From assembly GCA_047632015.1 (NCBI GenBank), contig JBLIBC010000196.1:1-5468 (forward strand): a DNA stretch of 5,468 nt. The letters run 5' to 3'. Numbering within the stretch: the first letter of the stretch is position 1; each line of letters starts with the position of its first letter. Made by a program: the position numbers and the translations under genes. Below are positions 1-5,468 of the stretch, one piece after another. The notes below the pieces were generated by a model. It did not search any database, had not been told where the DNA came from, and saw nothing but the letters and a program-made list of their open reading frames with translations. The stretch is from JBLIAZ01 sp047632015 (GTDB lineage: Bacteria > Bacteroidota > Bacteroidia > Flavobacteriales_C > GCA-002722245).

Positions 1-1508
1 GAGGTTTATTGTATGCCGATGTGATCCTAAAAAAAATAAAAATAAAAGAGATTACCGAACGTATAGAAAGTAAGCGAAACCAAGATTACTTGCGTGTTTA
101 TGGGGTTATTCCACTTAGTAAAGCCAATCCTTCTCAGGATGTATTAATCCGTTATCAATTTTTACAAAAATTCAAAAAAGAGAGTAAACAGTTTGGATCT
201 CAACGACAGGCAAGTGAAACAATTGCTGTTAGGATTGCTATGGAAAACCTTGCAAGAACGGCTGGTTTTTCTGATCCAATGAGGTTGCAATGGGCTATGG
301 AAACAAAAGAAGCTCAAGAAATAATAGAAAACTCTAAGGACATTGAATTCGGAGAAACAAAAGTATTTCTGGAAATAGATGAGTACGGGAAGTCTTCAAT
401 TTTTGCTTTAAAGGCGGGTAAAAAATTAAAATCTGTCCCAGCAAAATATAAAAAGGAGAAAGAATTAATTAAACTCAAAGCAGACAACAAAACTCTTCGA
501 GAGCAGTACCGAAGAACGAAAAAAAGTTTAGAAACCGCCATGATTAATGGTGACGTGTTTTCTCAAGAAGAAATAAAAACATTGTTTACGCATCCAGTAG
601 TAGCTCCGATGCTAAAAAAGTTAATACTGATTTCTGGGGAGAAGATTGGCTTTTGGAAAGACGGGAAGTTAATTACAAGTGAAGGGCTAGAAATTGACTT
701 TGATAAAGAGATAAAAATTGCACATTCCGTCGATTTGTTTGATTCAGGAACGTGGTCGACTTTTCAAAAACATTGTTTTGAGCATAAATTGGTGCAACCT
801 TTTAAACAAATATTTAGAGAACTGTATGTTCCGACAGAAGATGAATTAAAAGAAAAGTCAATTTCAAGAAGGTATGCTGGGCATCAATTGCAACCTCGAA
901 AAACAATTGCGCTTTTAAAAGGGCAAAGCTGGACGGTGGACTACGAAGAAGGGCTTCAAAAAGTTCACCATAAACAAAACATCATTTCCCGAATGTATGC
1001 CATGGCAGATTGGTTTTCTCCTTCGGATATTGAACCACCTACCATAGAAACCATTGGTTTTTTTGGAAGAAAAGACGGCAAAAGAATACCTTTTAAAGAT
1101 ATTGACAAAAGGATTTTTTCGGAAACCATGAGAGACATTGACTTGGTGGTGAGTGTGGCTCATGTGGGTGGTGTTGATCCAGAAGCGAGTCAGTCATCAA
1201 TTGAATTGCGGTCTGTAATTATTAAAGAAACTTGCAAGCTTTTTAAACTTACTAATGTTTCCTTGTCCGGTAATCATGTTAATATTAAAGGCGAGCTGGG
1301 AGACTATTCTGTTCATATTGGCAGTGGGGTTTGCCACAAAGTGGCTAGTGCGTCTTTGTCAATTATTCCCGTCCATTCTCAACACAGAGGTAGGATGTTT
1401 TTACCCTTTATTGATGACGATCCAAAAACCGCTGAAATCATATCGAAAGTTCTTTTATTGGCAAAAGACAAAAATATAAAAGACCCGACTATTTTAAGTC
1501 AATTGTGA
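1..1508 (+). CDS. DUF4132 (MolR/YehI-like) family protein, C-terminal part; 5' end outside window
   Basis: The frame is open to the left edge: codons before the TTG at position 9 read Gly-Leu with no stop, so that TTG is not a real start and the gene is 5'-truncated by the window. Family members usually exceed 1000 residues, so roughly the last third to half is visible. Numbering from the TTG codon, residues 13-100 form a helical segment with family-typical phrases (ITERIESKRNQD, ESKQFGSQRQASE, NLARTAGFSDP, LQWAMETK). Residues ~135-310 match the DUF4132 core, with a basic linker, HPVVAPMLKKLI, FWKDGK, and QPFKQIFREL. Residues ~375-499 match the family's C-terminal domain (DUF7737-like, named from memory): VAHVGGVDPEAS, HIGSGVCHK, HRGRMFLPFIDDDPKTAEI, KIL-type helix, KDPTIL. 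The end looks natural. No signal peptide or membrane segment is visible, so it is probably cytoplasmic. Molecular function is unknown; E. coli MolR was named for an effect on molybdate metabolism, and the family neighbours MoxR/vWA genes there. Family call is from motif recognition, not a search. Confidence 0.88.
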   Translation, partial: GLLYADVILKKIKIKEITERIESKRNQDYLRVYGVIPLSKANPSQDVLIRYQFLQKFKKESKQFGSQRQASETIAVRIAMENLARTAGFSDPMRLQWAMETKEAQEIIENSKDIEFGETKVFLEIDEYGKSSIFALKAGKKLKSVPAKYKKEKELIKLKADNKTLREQYRRTKKSLETAMINGDVFSQEEIKTLFTHPVVAPMLKKLILISGEKIGFWKDGKLITSEGLEIDFDKEIKIAHSVDLFDSGTWSTFQKHCFEHKLVQPFKQIFRELYVPTEDELKEKSISRRYAGHQLQPRKTIALLKGQSWTVDYEEGLQKVHHKQNIISRMYAMADWFSPSDIEPPTIETIGFFGRKDGKRIPFKDIDKRIFSETMRDIDLVVSVAHVGGVDPEASQSSIELRSVIIKETCKLFKLTNVSLSGNHVNIKGELGDYSVHIGSGVCHKVASASLSIIPVHSQHRGRMFLPFIDDDPKTAEIISKVLLLAKDKNIKDPTILSQL

Positions 1509-1569
1509 TTTAAGAAGATATGGAACGTTGAAAAAACGAATCACTTCCGATCAGCTGTATTACCTTAAA

Positions 1570-1629
1570 TAGTCCTTGGTCGAAAATCCTCTACCAAATA
1601 AGGACTTGAGGATTTTCGACCAAGGACTA
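1570..1629. repeat. Perfect 22-bp inverted repeat with 16-nt loop
   Basis: The left arm spans 1570-1591 (starting TAGTCCTTGG) and the right arm 1608-1629 (ending CCAAGGACTA); all 22 positions pair. Pairing stops cleanly at both ends (A1569/C1630 outside, T1592/T1607 inside). The 16-nt loop is not random: at 1593-1606 it contains ACC, then AAAT, then AAGGACT, which is the right-arm word ACCAAGGACT (1619-1628) interrupted by four bases. There is no T-run after either arm, so it is not a textbook intrinsic terminator, although a stem this long 61 nt past the DUF4132 stop could still stop or protect transcripts from both sides. Other possibilities are a REP- or MITE-like element, or a protein-binding palindrome. 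Structure is certain; role is unknown. Confidence 0.95.
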
Positions 1630-1683
1630 CTTATCAAAGCCTTAATATTGGGTCTTTCCCTAATTTCTATTTGATGCTTGTCT

Positions 1684-1755
1684 AAAAAACCAGTAGTAGA
1701 TTATATCGAGATATAGGTCTTTAGCCTGACTTCGCTCATAAAACGTCACTACTGG
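1684..1755 (-). terminator. Terminator-like stem with U-tract, minus strand
   Basis: Read on the minus strand, CCAGTAGT (1755-1748) pairs perfectly with ACTACTGG (1697-1690), and the closing arm is followed at once by six T residues (AAAAAA at 1684-1689 on the plus strand). The 50-nt loop is long for an intrinsic terminator but contains an internal hairpin, TATAT-CTCG-ATATA (1715-1702), so the structure could be branched and compact. It lies about 175 nt beyond the TAG stop of the T9SS cargo gene and is the best candidate in the gap for ending that transcript. An alternative is the 3' end of a small RNA transcribed leftward. Confidence 0.45.
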
Positions 1756-1796
1756 GGGTTGATTTATACTGTTTGCAAATAAAGATAAACACCTTA

Positions 1797-1818
1797 TTTA
1801 GGTTAACACAAACCTAAA
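1797..1818 (-). other. 8-bp hairpin downstream of the T9SS cargo gene
   Basis: TTTAGGTT (1797-1804) and AACCTAAA (1811-1818) are perfect inverted repeats around a 6-nt loop. On the minus strand it falls about 110 nt after the stop of the large secreted protein and is followed by only moderately T-rich sequence, so it would be a weak terminator at best; a 3'-end stabilising hairpin is equally possible. Confidence 0.35.
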
Positions 1819-1833
1819 GGCTATCGCTCGTAC

Positions 1834-1880
1834 CCGTAAGAAAAACGTTCTCGAATATTTACGTGACTTTACGGATTTTT
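1834..1880 (+). terminator. Weak plus-strand terminator candidate
   Basis: CCGTAA (1834-1839) pairs with TTACGG (1869-1874), and the closing arm is followed by ATTTTT. The stem is only 6 bp and the loop is 29 nt, so the call is weak. It lies about 325 nt past the stop of the DUF4132 gene and would matter only if transcription passes the long palindrome at 1570-1629. Confidence 0.25.
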
Positions 1881-1929
1881 ACACTTTCAAAAACTGTAGC
1901 AAAACATCTCGATGCTGATTGGTACTTAC

Positions 1930-4900
1930 CTACTTTACAACAACAACCTTCTTCATAAACTCCTTTTTATCAGTGCTTATACGTATAAAATAGACCCCAG
2001 CTGAATACAACTCAATTTTGGAAAAGTCTGTACCTGAAGTAACATTACTCTGAACTACCCTACCTGACTGATCATATACTGAAACTTTATTAATCGGCTC
2101 TCCCGATTGAATCATAAATGACCCTCTGGTTGGATTTGGATATACATTTATTTGACCTACGTTCAATTCTTCTATTGTAGTGAGTAAGCATTTACTTGAA
2201 TCGGTTTCAAAATATACTGATCGTGCAGGACAAGCTTGAATAATTTTGGAGAACGTCATATCATACATGAAAAAATTGTTTTGAACTGTTGGGAAAACGA
2301 TCAGACCATCAAACAAGGTTTGGACGGTATCTGAAATATGGTTCACAACGTTAGAATAAACGGGATCGAATGTTCTAAAGGTGTGTGTGCCCGCCTCTAA
2401 TAATACGTTTGTTTGGACCTCAAGTATACTGTCATTTCCAACAGGATCAGTAAAGAAAATACCATCGACTCCCCATTCAATTGTGTCACTACTATTCTTA
2501 TTTACTTTTAGCTTAAAACTAGTCAAATAAACATCTTCATTGAACTCCAATCTCATCGAGTTAGGGCTTCCATAAGTTTTAACAGTATCAGCCCCAGTAT
2601 AATTAAAGCTAGAAGTGAAATTGATAGCATAAGCATTTTTCACATAAACCGTTGAAAAGCTAGATTTTGTAGAATATTCATAATTCGGCCCATCTCCCAG
2701 GTACTTCAATCCTTCGGAATCCTCGCTGAATACAATTCTGCTGCCACCAACACTGAGGGTATAAAGTGAATCTTCACCGCAAGCATAAATAGTGTCCTGA
2801 ACAGAAAATAACAAATCACTTACTTCAATCGTATCTCTGTCATAACATGAGAGATTTGCCCCTGATGTTGCTTGTGACAAATAAGTTCCTCCTTGAACAA
2901 GAAGCAAGGTGTCAGCATAATAAGTGTTTCCTAAGTGGTCATGCCAATCAATGGTAACATTATTGCTGTGGGGATTTACTCTAAGTACATAATTAGAATC
3001 TGCGTCACATAACGTTAAATCTTTAAAGTCGGTATTGTATAAAGAGTAAACTTCAACGAATCCATTGAACACTTTAGAAGAGGAAGGATTTGTCACTTTA
3101 AAACGGTAAGTGCCTTCTTCCTTAAAGGACACCCTGAAACCGTTCAAACTAGTATTACTAACTACATAGTCATTTGGTCCAAACCAATTCACCGAATGAT
3201 TTGACAAATCATAAAGACTGTCTTGTAGGTCATATAATTTAACCTCAAACGTGTCTTCAATACAAGCGTTGAAACGATCGTTTACATCTTTCAAGTTTAA
3301 AGTGTTTTCACAGTAATCTTTTCTGGTTACAGGTAGTTTTTCGGCATGACAATATTCACCCACCTCTCTAAAAACGATATCCTGCAAAAATACCTCATGC
3401 CAGAATCCACTTTGAAATTCAACAGCACCATTTAAATATTGATTTTGGGTCACCTGTCCGCCGTATGTATTCACTTGCATATTTGCCCAATAGTCACCCG
3501 TGATAGTATAGTTTCCAGGCTCCAGGATTTGACCCAATTGGATCGTTTGAGTTGAATTGGGTTTCAAGAAAACAGCTTTAGAGGTTGATACTTGACCGGA
3601 AAATTTAATTCCGTATGTTCCTTCAGTACCTACTTTAGTGGTGATTTTGGCACTTTCTACAACCACTCTTCTATTTACTTTCAGCTGGATGTTCTTTCCA
3701 AGCCAAACAGAACCAGAATTTGTTAAATCATAAAGAGCCGCAGTATCTTTGCCTAAAAAACTTACTGCTCTTAGGTACAAATGTTCTGCTCCAACTGGAA
3801 TTTCAGTTCCAGAGAATTGAATCGAATCTCCGATTCCGATTATCTGCTGTCCCAATGAGTCAATTGATAGCACTCGACCTTCATTACCGGTCACATATAA
3901 TATTTCATCTTCCGGACAGTAAGTAATGCTGTCGGTTACTGTAAAAAATGAAGAGCTAACTTTTACAGTATCATGTGCAGCACATGAAAAGGGACCTTTA
4001 TTCAATACCTGAACATAAATGGTGTCAGGGCTTGTTACAACGAAAGAATCTTGTATGAAAACAGCACCATTATTCAAAGTCCATTGATACCCTGAGACTT
4101 GAGAAGTATCATATGCTGAAGCTTTTAAAACCTCATTTGGATTATTACACAAGTTAAAGTCTGCATAGGATATAGATACTCCGTCGGTCACCGAAATGGT
4201 TCCGTTGTAGTGTTCATTGCCGCCGTAGTCAATGCAGAATCTATAATTTCCTGTTTCTGTAAATTCAACTACTGAGTCATTTTGGAAGCCAGTAATTTCA
4301 TTTTGGATGTAGGTATCACCTTTAAACCAGTAAATTGGTACATTTCCAATAGGGTATCTGCTGCCAGAAGTTTCCTGGGTATTGATTTCGAACTTAGCCC
4401 CAGCCTCACATGCATTTCTGTTTTCGCTAATTGGTGCTAGATTCACATTTGTTATATCAATTCCATTTTTAAAAGAAACATCATCGATAGCAACATCTAA
4501 ACCGGTAGAACCTCCGTCAAGCTTGAGATATTCTATTCTCAAGTACACTTCATTGTATGTTTTAGATGGAGTCCATTGTCCTTTGAACTGACCCCAAACC
4601 ATTACGCTATCAACTTGGGCGGAATCCACAAGTACTTCTACCGCAGATTGGTCAATTGTACCATTTAAAATTGGCAACACTGTCACCTGCATAACTGCTT
4701 GAACACCCCCTCCAAAGTTGGCCTGCCACATCGAAAAGTAATAAGTTTCACTAGGGAAAACAGTTATTTTTTGCTCCCATGCTGTTCTTCTTGTGCTATC
4801 AGTCAAACCCTTTGTATACATGTCTGCTTGTAAGCAAAATCCTTTACCATTTTTACCAGGAGTATGGTCTTTGAACTTTGTGCTAGGCGCATAATCCACC

Positions 4901-5226
4901 CCCCAATAAGATTGATCAATTATATTTGTCCATGAACAAGTATAACTCTCAGCTCGAGCAACAGCATATTGATCCCCCATAGCCCAATTACAACTGGTGG
5001 TAGAATCATACTCTCCTGCAAATCTTAAATCACTTCTAAAATCAAAATCTCCTCCTGGAGTGAAATCATGAGCAGTGTCAGCACCTGTTAAATATCCAGC
5101 CTCAAAATCTCCATTTCTCACGGCTTCAACATAGGCAGTATTTGAGCATTGACCAAAAGATTGGTAGCTTATAAATAAACAAAACAACAGAGATGAAAAA
5201 GCAAGCGATACGTTAAGATTATTCAT
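1930..5226 (-). CDS. Secreted multidomain T9SS cargo protein with type A sorting domain, 1098 aa
   Basis: Start: the ATG at 5226-5224 is preferred over the TTG four codons upstream (5238), because ATG gives a standard signal peptide and the TTG lies inside a palindrome. Numbering from that ATG, residues 1-25 are a signal peptide with a hydrophobic core and likely cleavage after SFG, leaving Gln-Cys; the Gln at -1 to the Cys rules out a good lipobox. Residues ~32-254 resemble a CBM4/9-like jelly roll, opening with NGDFEAG and closing with LDVAIDDVSF. Residues ~260-639 and ~642-1013 are two diverged copies of one block made of Ig/PKD-like beta domains (WF...ETGNYRF and WF...EEGTYRF) followed by a longer beta-rich unit. 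Residues ~1019-1098 are a type A T9SS C-terminal domain: VYPNPTRGSF, VSVYDQSGRVV, GVYFIRIST, KKVVVVK. Such domains direct outer-membrane export and, in characterised systems, are cleaved by PorU with attachment to surface glycolipid. No catalytic motif was found; adhesion or glycan binding is an inference. The stop is TAG. Substrate and partner are unknown. Confidence 0.93.
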   Translation of the reverse strand: MNNLNVSLAFSSLLFCLFISYQSFGQCSNTAYVEAVRNGDFEAGYLTGADTAHDFTPGGDFDFRSDLRFAGEYDSTTSCNWAMGDQYAVARAESYTCSWTNIIDQSYWGVDYAPSTKFKDHTPGKNGKGFCLQADMYTKGLTDSTRRTAWEQKITVFPSETYYFSMWQANFGGGVQAVMQVTVLPILNGTIDQSAVEVLVDSAQVDSVMVWGQFKGQWTPSKTYNEVYLRIEYLKLDGGSTGLDVAIDDVSFKNGIDITNVNLAPISENRNACEAGAKFEINTQETSGSRYPIGNVPIYWFKGDTYIQNEITGFQNDSVVEFTETGNYRFCIDYGGNEHYNGTISVTDGVSISYADFNLCNNPNEVLKASAYDTSQVSGYQWTLNNGAVFIQDSFVVTSPDTIYVQVLNKGPFSCAAHDTVKVSSSFFTVTDSITYCPEDEILYVTGNEGRVLSIDSLGQQIIGIGDSIQFSGTEIPVGAEHLYLRAVSFLGKDTAALYDLTNSGSVWLGKNIQLKVNRRVVVESAKITTKVGTEGTYGIKFSGQVSTSKAVFLKPNSTQTIQLGQILEPGNYTITGDYWANMQVNTYGGQVTQNQYLNGAVEFQSGFWHEVFLQDIVFREVGEYCHAEKLPVTRKDYCENTLNLKDVNDRFNACIEDTFEVKLYDLQDSLYDLSNHSVNWFGPNDYVVSNTSLNGFRVSFKEEGTYRFKVTNPSSSKVFNGFVEVYSLYNTDFKDLTLCDADSNYVLRVNPHSNNVTIDWHDHLGNTYYADTLLLVQGGTYLSQATSGANLSCYDRDTIEVSDLLFSVQDTIYACGEDSLYTLSVGGSRIVFSEDSEGLKYLGDGPNYEYSTKSSFSTVYVKNAYAINFTSSFNYTGADTVKTYGSPNSMRLEFNEDVYLTSFKLKVNKNSSDTIEWGVDGIFFTDPVGNDSILEVQTNVLLEAGTHTFRTFDPVYSNVVNHISDTVQTLFDGLIVFPTVQNNFFMYDMTFSKIIQACPARSVYFETDSSKCLLTTIEELNVGQINVYPNPTRGSFMIQSGEPINKVSVYDQSGRVVQSNVTSGTDFSKIELYSAGVYFIRISTDKKEFMKKVVVVK
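1933..2172 (-). other. T9SS type A C-terminal sorting domain (coding segment)
   Basis: This segment encodes the last ~80 residues of the large secreted protein. The YPNP motif followed by T-R-G-S-F, the VYDQSGRVV strand, the GVYFIRI strand and the basic KKVVVVK end are the conserved parts of the Por-secretion-tail family. It is the strongest single marker that the organism is a member of the Bacteroidota with a type IX secretion system. Confidence 0.93.
2188..3303 (-). repeat. Protein-level tandem block, copy 2
   Basis: Residues ~642-1013 (numbered from the ATG at 5226) repeat the order of residues ~260-639. Matching cysteines are C655, C740, C794, C816, C999 and C1013. Matching phrases include NACIEDTFEVK, LCDADSNYVL, CYDRDTIEVS, YACGEDSLYTLS and LLEAGTHTF. 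The copies are diverged in DNA as well as in protein, so this is an old duplication and not a recent slippage product. Confidence 0.78.
3310..4449 (-). repeat. Protein-level tandem block, copy 1
   Basis: Residues ~260-639 form the first copy, with cysteines C273, C360, C415, C437, C626 and C639 aligning to those of copy 2 at offsets of 373-382 residues. Matching phrases are NACEAGAKFEI, LCNNPNEVL, CAAHDTVKVS, YCPEDEILYVT and ILEPGNYTI. Sub-units in order are an Ig-like domain (~260-348), a short PKD/CHU-like domain (~356-424), a third beta domain (~427-489) and a longer beta-rich unit (~497-639). Copy 1 has an extra cysteine (C331) that is Lys in copy 2. Confidence 0.78.
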
Positions 5227-5232
5227 AGGACA

Positions 5233-5249
5233 GTTCAATTAATTGGAAC
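5233..5249. promoter_or_regulatory. Operator-like palindrome just upstream of the T9SS cargo start
   Basis: CAATTAATTG (5236-5245) is a perfect 10-bp palindrome, and allowing one unpaired base the symmetry extends to GTTC...GGAAC over 5233-5249. It ends 6 nt before the ATG at 5226 on the minus strand, overlapping the ribosome entry region. No Shine-Dalgarno sequence is present. It could be a repressor site or a small initiation-region hairpin. Short AT-rich palindromes also arise by chance, so the regulatory reading is weak. Confidence 0.3.
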
Positions 5250-5300
5250 GTGAAGATACATAACAATTAATATTAAACTTTTAAATAATCATGATCATCA

Positions 5301-5316
5301 TTCTTCTTATGAAGAA
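5301..5316. other. Small hairpin in the leader of the T9SS cargo gene
   Basis: TTCTTC (5301-5306) and GAAGAA (5311-5316) pair around a 4-nt TTAT loop, with two more pairs possible across a one-base bulge. It lies 75-90 nt upstream of the ATG at 5226. It is near an ATCATGAT palindrome at 5288-5295. No matching promoter consensus (Bacteroidota TAnnTTTG box) was found with confidence in this leader. Confidence 0.3.
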
Positions 5317-5339
5317 ATGCTAGATTACCGAAACAACAT

Positions 5340-5361
5340 GTCCTCTAAAAGAATTAGGGAC
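5340..5361 (-). repeat. REP-like imperfect palindrome / possible terminator after the upstream gene
   Basis: Eight base pairs form between 5340-5348 and 5354-5361 (GTCC-CTAA with TTAG-GGAC, read across strands) with one bulged base at 5344 and a 5-nt loop. On the minus strand it starts 10 nt after the TAA of the fragmentary gene at the right edge. It is not followed by a T-run, so it is a poor intrinsic terminator. A bulged stem placed directly beside a possible REP-associated transposase is what a REP element would look like, but a single copy proves nothing. The inner TTAG arm can pair instead with CTAATT at 5367-5372, which overlaps the stop codon. Confidence 0.45.
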
Positions 5362-5371
5362 AGCGACTAAT

Positions 5372-5468
5372 TTATTTATCTTTTCGCTTCTCTATTTTAG
5401 GTCGACCTACTCTTTTAATAGAAAAACTTCTGCCCGTTAACTTTTCTATCTTGCTCACGAAGTGCGCT
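5372..5468 (-). CDS. C-terminal fragment, possibly a REP-associated tyrosine transposase
   Basis: Only the last 31 codons plus a TAA stop (5374-5372) lie in the window; the gene begins beyond the right edge and runs in the same direction as the T9SS cargo gene, 145 bp before its ATG. The translated tail includes HFVSKIEKLTGRSFSIKR followed by VGRPKIEKRKDK. The pattern Phe-x3-Ile-Glu-x-Leu-Thr-Gly-Arg, then a basic stretch with Gly-Arg-Pro-Lys, resembles the C-terminus of REP-associated tyrosine transposases (Y1 transposase superfamily, IS200-related HUH proteins). The catalytic HUH and Tyr motifs would lie outside the window, so this is unproven. Another reading is any DNA-binding protein with an AT-hook-like basic tail. 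That the frame is coding is supported by its protein-like composition and clean end; identity is tentative. Confidence 0.55.
   Translation of the reverse strand, partial: AHFVSKIEKLTGRSFSIKRVGRPKIEKRKDK

Larger units (their letters stand above)
1509..1929. other. 421-bp gap between convergent genes, structure-rich, no ORF
   Basis: This gap separates the ends of two convergent genes, so promoters are not required here and transcription termination signals are expected. ATG starts on either strand give only very short frames; for example a minus-strand ATG near 1738 runs about a dozen codons before TAA. What the gap does contain is several inverted repeats, listed separately (1570-1629, 1684-1755, 1797-1818, 1834-1880). 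A small structured RNA on the minus strand cannot be excluded, but no known RNA family was recognised. Confidence 0.75.
5227..5371 (-). other. Intergenic leader between two codirectional minus-strand genes
   Basis: This 145-bp AT-rich stretch holds the REP-like hairpin, a small leader hairpin and the start-proximal palindrome, listed separately. No ORF of note is present. With a structured element after the first gene and its own leader, the T9SS cargo gene is more likely transcribed from its own promoter here than as part of an operon, but no clear -33/-7 pair was identified. Confidence 0.5.

Noticed and set aside
9..11. TTG as the start codon of the DUF4132 gene
   Set aside because: The frame continues open to the window edge, and the visible protein lacks most of the N-terminal part usual in the family, so the real start is upstream.
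914..1163. Minus-strand open frame inside the DUF4132 gene
   Set aside because: It lies fully opposite a convincing coding region, has no recognisable domain and is short; it is a shadow frame.
1570..1629. Integron attC site
   Set aside because: The stem is perfect, without the extrahelical bases and the conserved GTTRRRY-type core sites of attC, and no integron cassette context is present.
1509..1929. CRISPR array or tRNA gene in the gap
   Set aside because: There are no regularly spaced direct repeats, and no cloverleaf with a T-loop motif was seen on either strand.
3533..3561. Inverted repeat CCCAATT / AATTGGG inside the T9SS cargo gene
   Set aside because: A 7-bp match with a 15-nt loop within coding sequence is expected by chance in 5 kb, and both arms encode ordinary residues of the protein.
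4382..4591. Plus-strand open frame opposite the secreted-protein gene
   Set aside because: It overlaps a long, domain-supported gene on the other strand and its translation shows no family features.
5140..5160. Lipoprotein signal (Cys after the signal peptide) in the T9SS cargo protein
   Set aside because: The residues before Cys27 are Phe-Gly-Gln, which does not fit a lipobox; cleavage by signal peptidase I before the Gln fits better, and T9SS cargo normally use that route.

Overview
The window is AT-rich and looks like a piece of a Bacteroidota chromosome, probably a Cytophagales- or Flavobacteria-type genome. The main evidence is the minus-strand gene, which encodes a large secreted protein ending in a type A C-terminal sorting domain of the type IX secretion system, a system confined to that phylum. 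The start region of this gene shows no Shine-Dalgarno motif, which is also usual for Bacteroidota. No rRNA, tRNA, CRISPR array or intact insertion sequence was seen.

Layout. Positions 1-1508 (+) hold the C-terminal ~500 residues of a DUF4132 (MolR/YehI-like) protein whose start lies upstream of the window. Positions 1509-1929 are a 421-bp gap between convergent genes with no credible ORF. The gap does hold several inverted repeats: a perfect 22-bp inverted repeat with a 16-nt loop at 1570-1629, a terminator-like structure for minus-strand transcripts at 1684-1755, a simple 8-bp hairpin at 1797-1818, and a weak plus-strand terminator candidate at 1834-1880. Positions 1930-5226 (-) hold the 1098-residue T9SS cargo protein: signal peptide, a carbohydrate-binding-like jelly-roll region, two diverged tandem copies of a ~375-residue multi-domain block, then the sorting domain. 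Positions 5227-5371 are a leader/intergenic region with an operator-like palindrome next to the start codon and small hairpins. Positions 5372-5468 (-) hold the last 31 codons of another gene, whose tail resembles the C-terminus of REP-associated tyrosine transposases (tentative).

How the parts relate. Nothing in the sequence shows that the three genes act together. The DUF4132 protein is presumably cytoplasmic and belongs to a family that in E. coli sits beside MoxR-type AAA+ and vWA genes; any partners would be upstream of this window. The T9SS protein would act at the cell surface or outside the cell. The transposase-like fragment may be connected with the REP-like hairpin just behind it, and more speculatively with the long palindrome at 1570-1629. 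The most unusual items are that long palindrome, whose loop carries a third, interrupted copy of the arm, and the internal duplication of the surface protein with six matching cysteines per copy.
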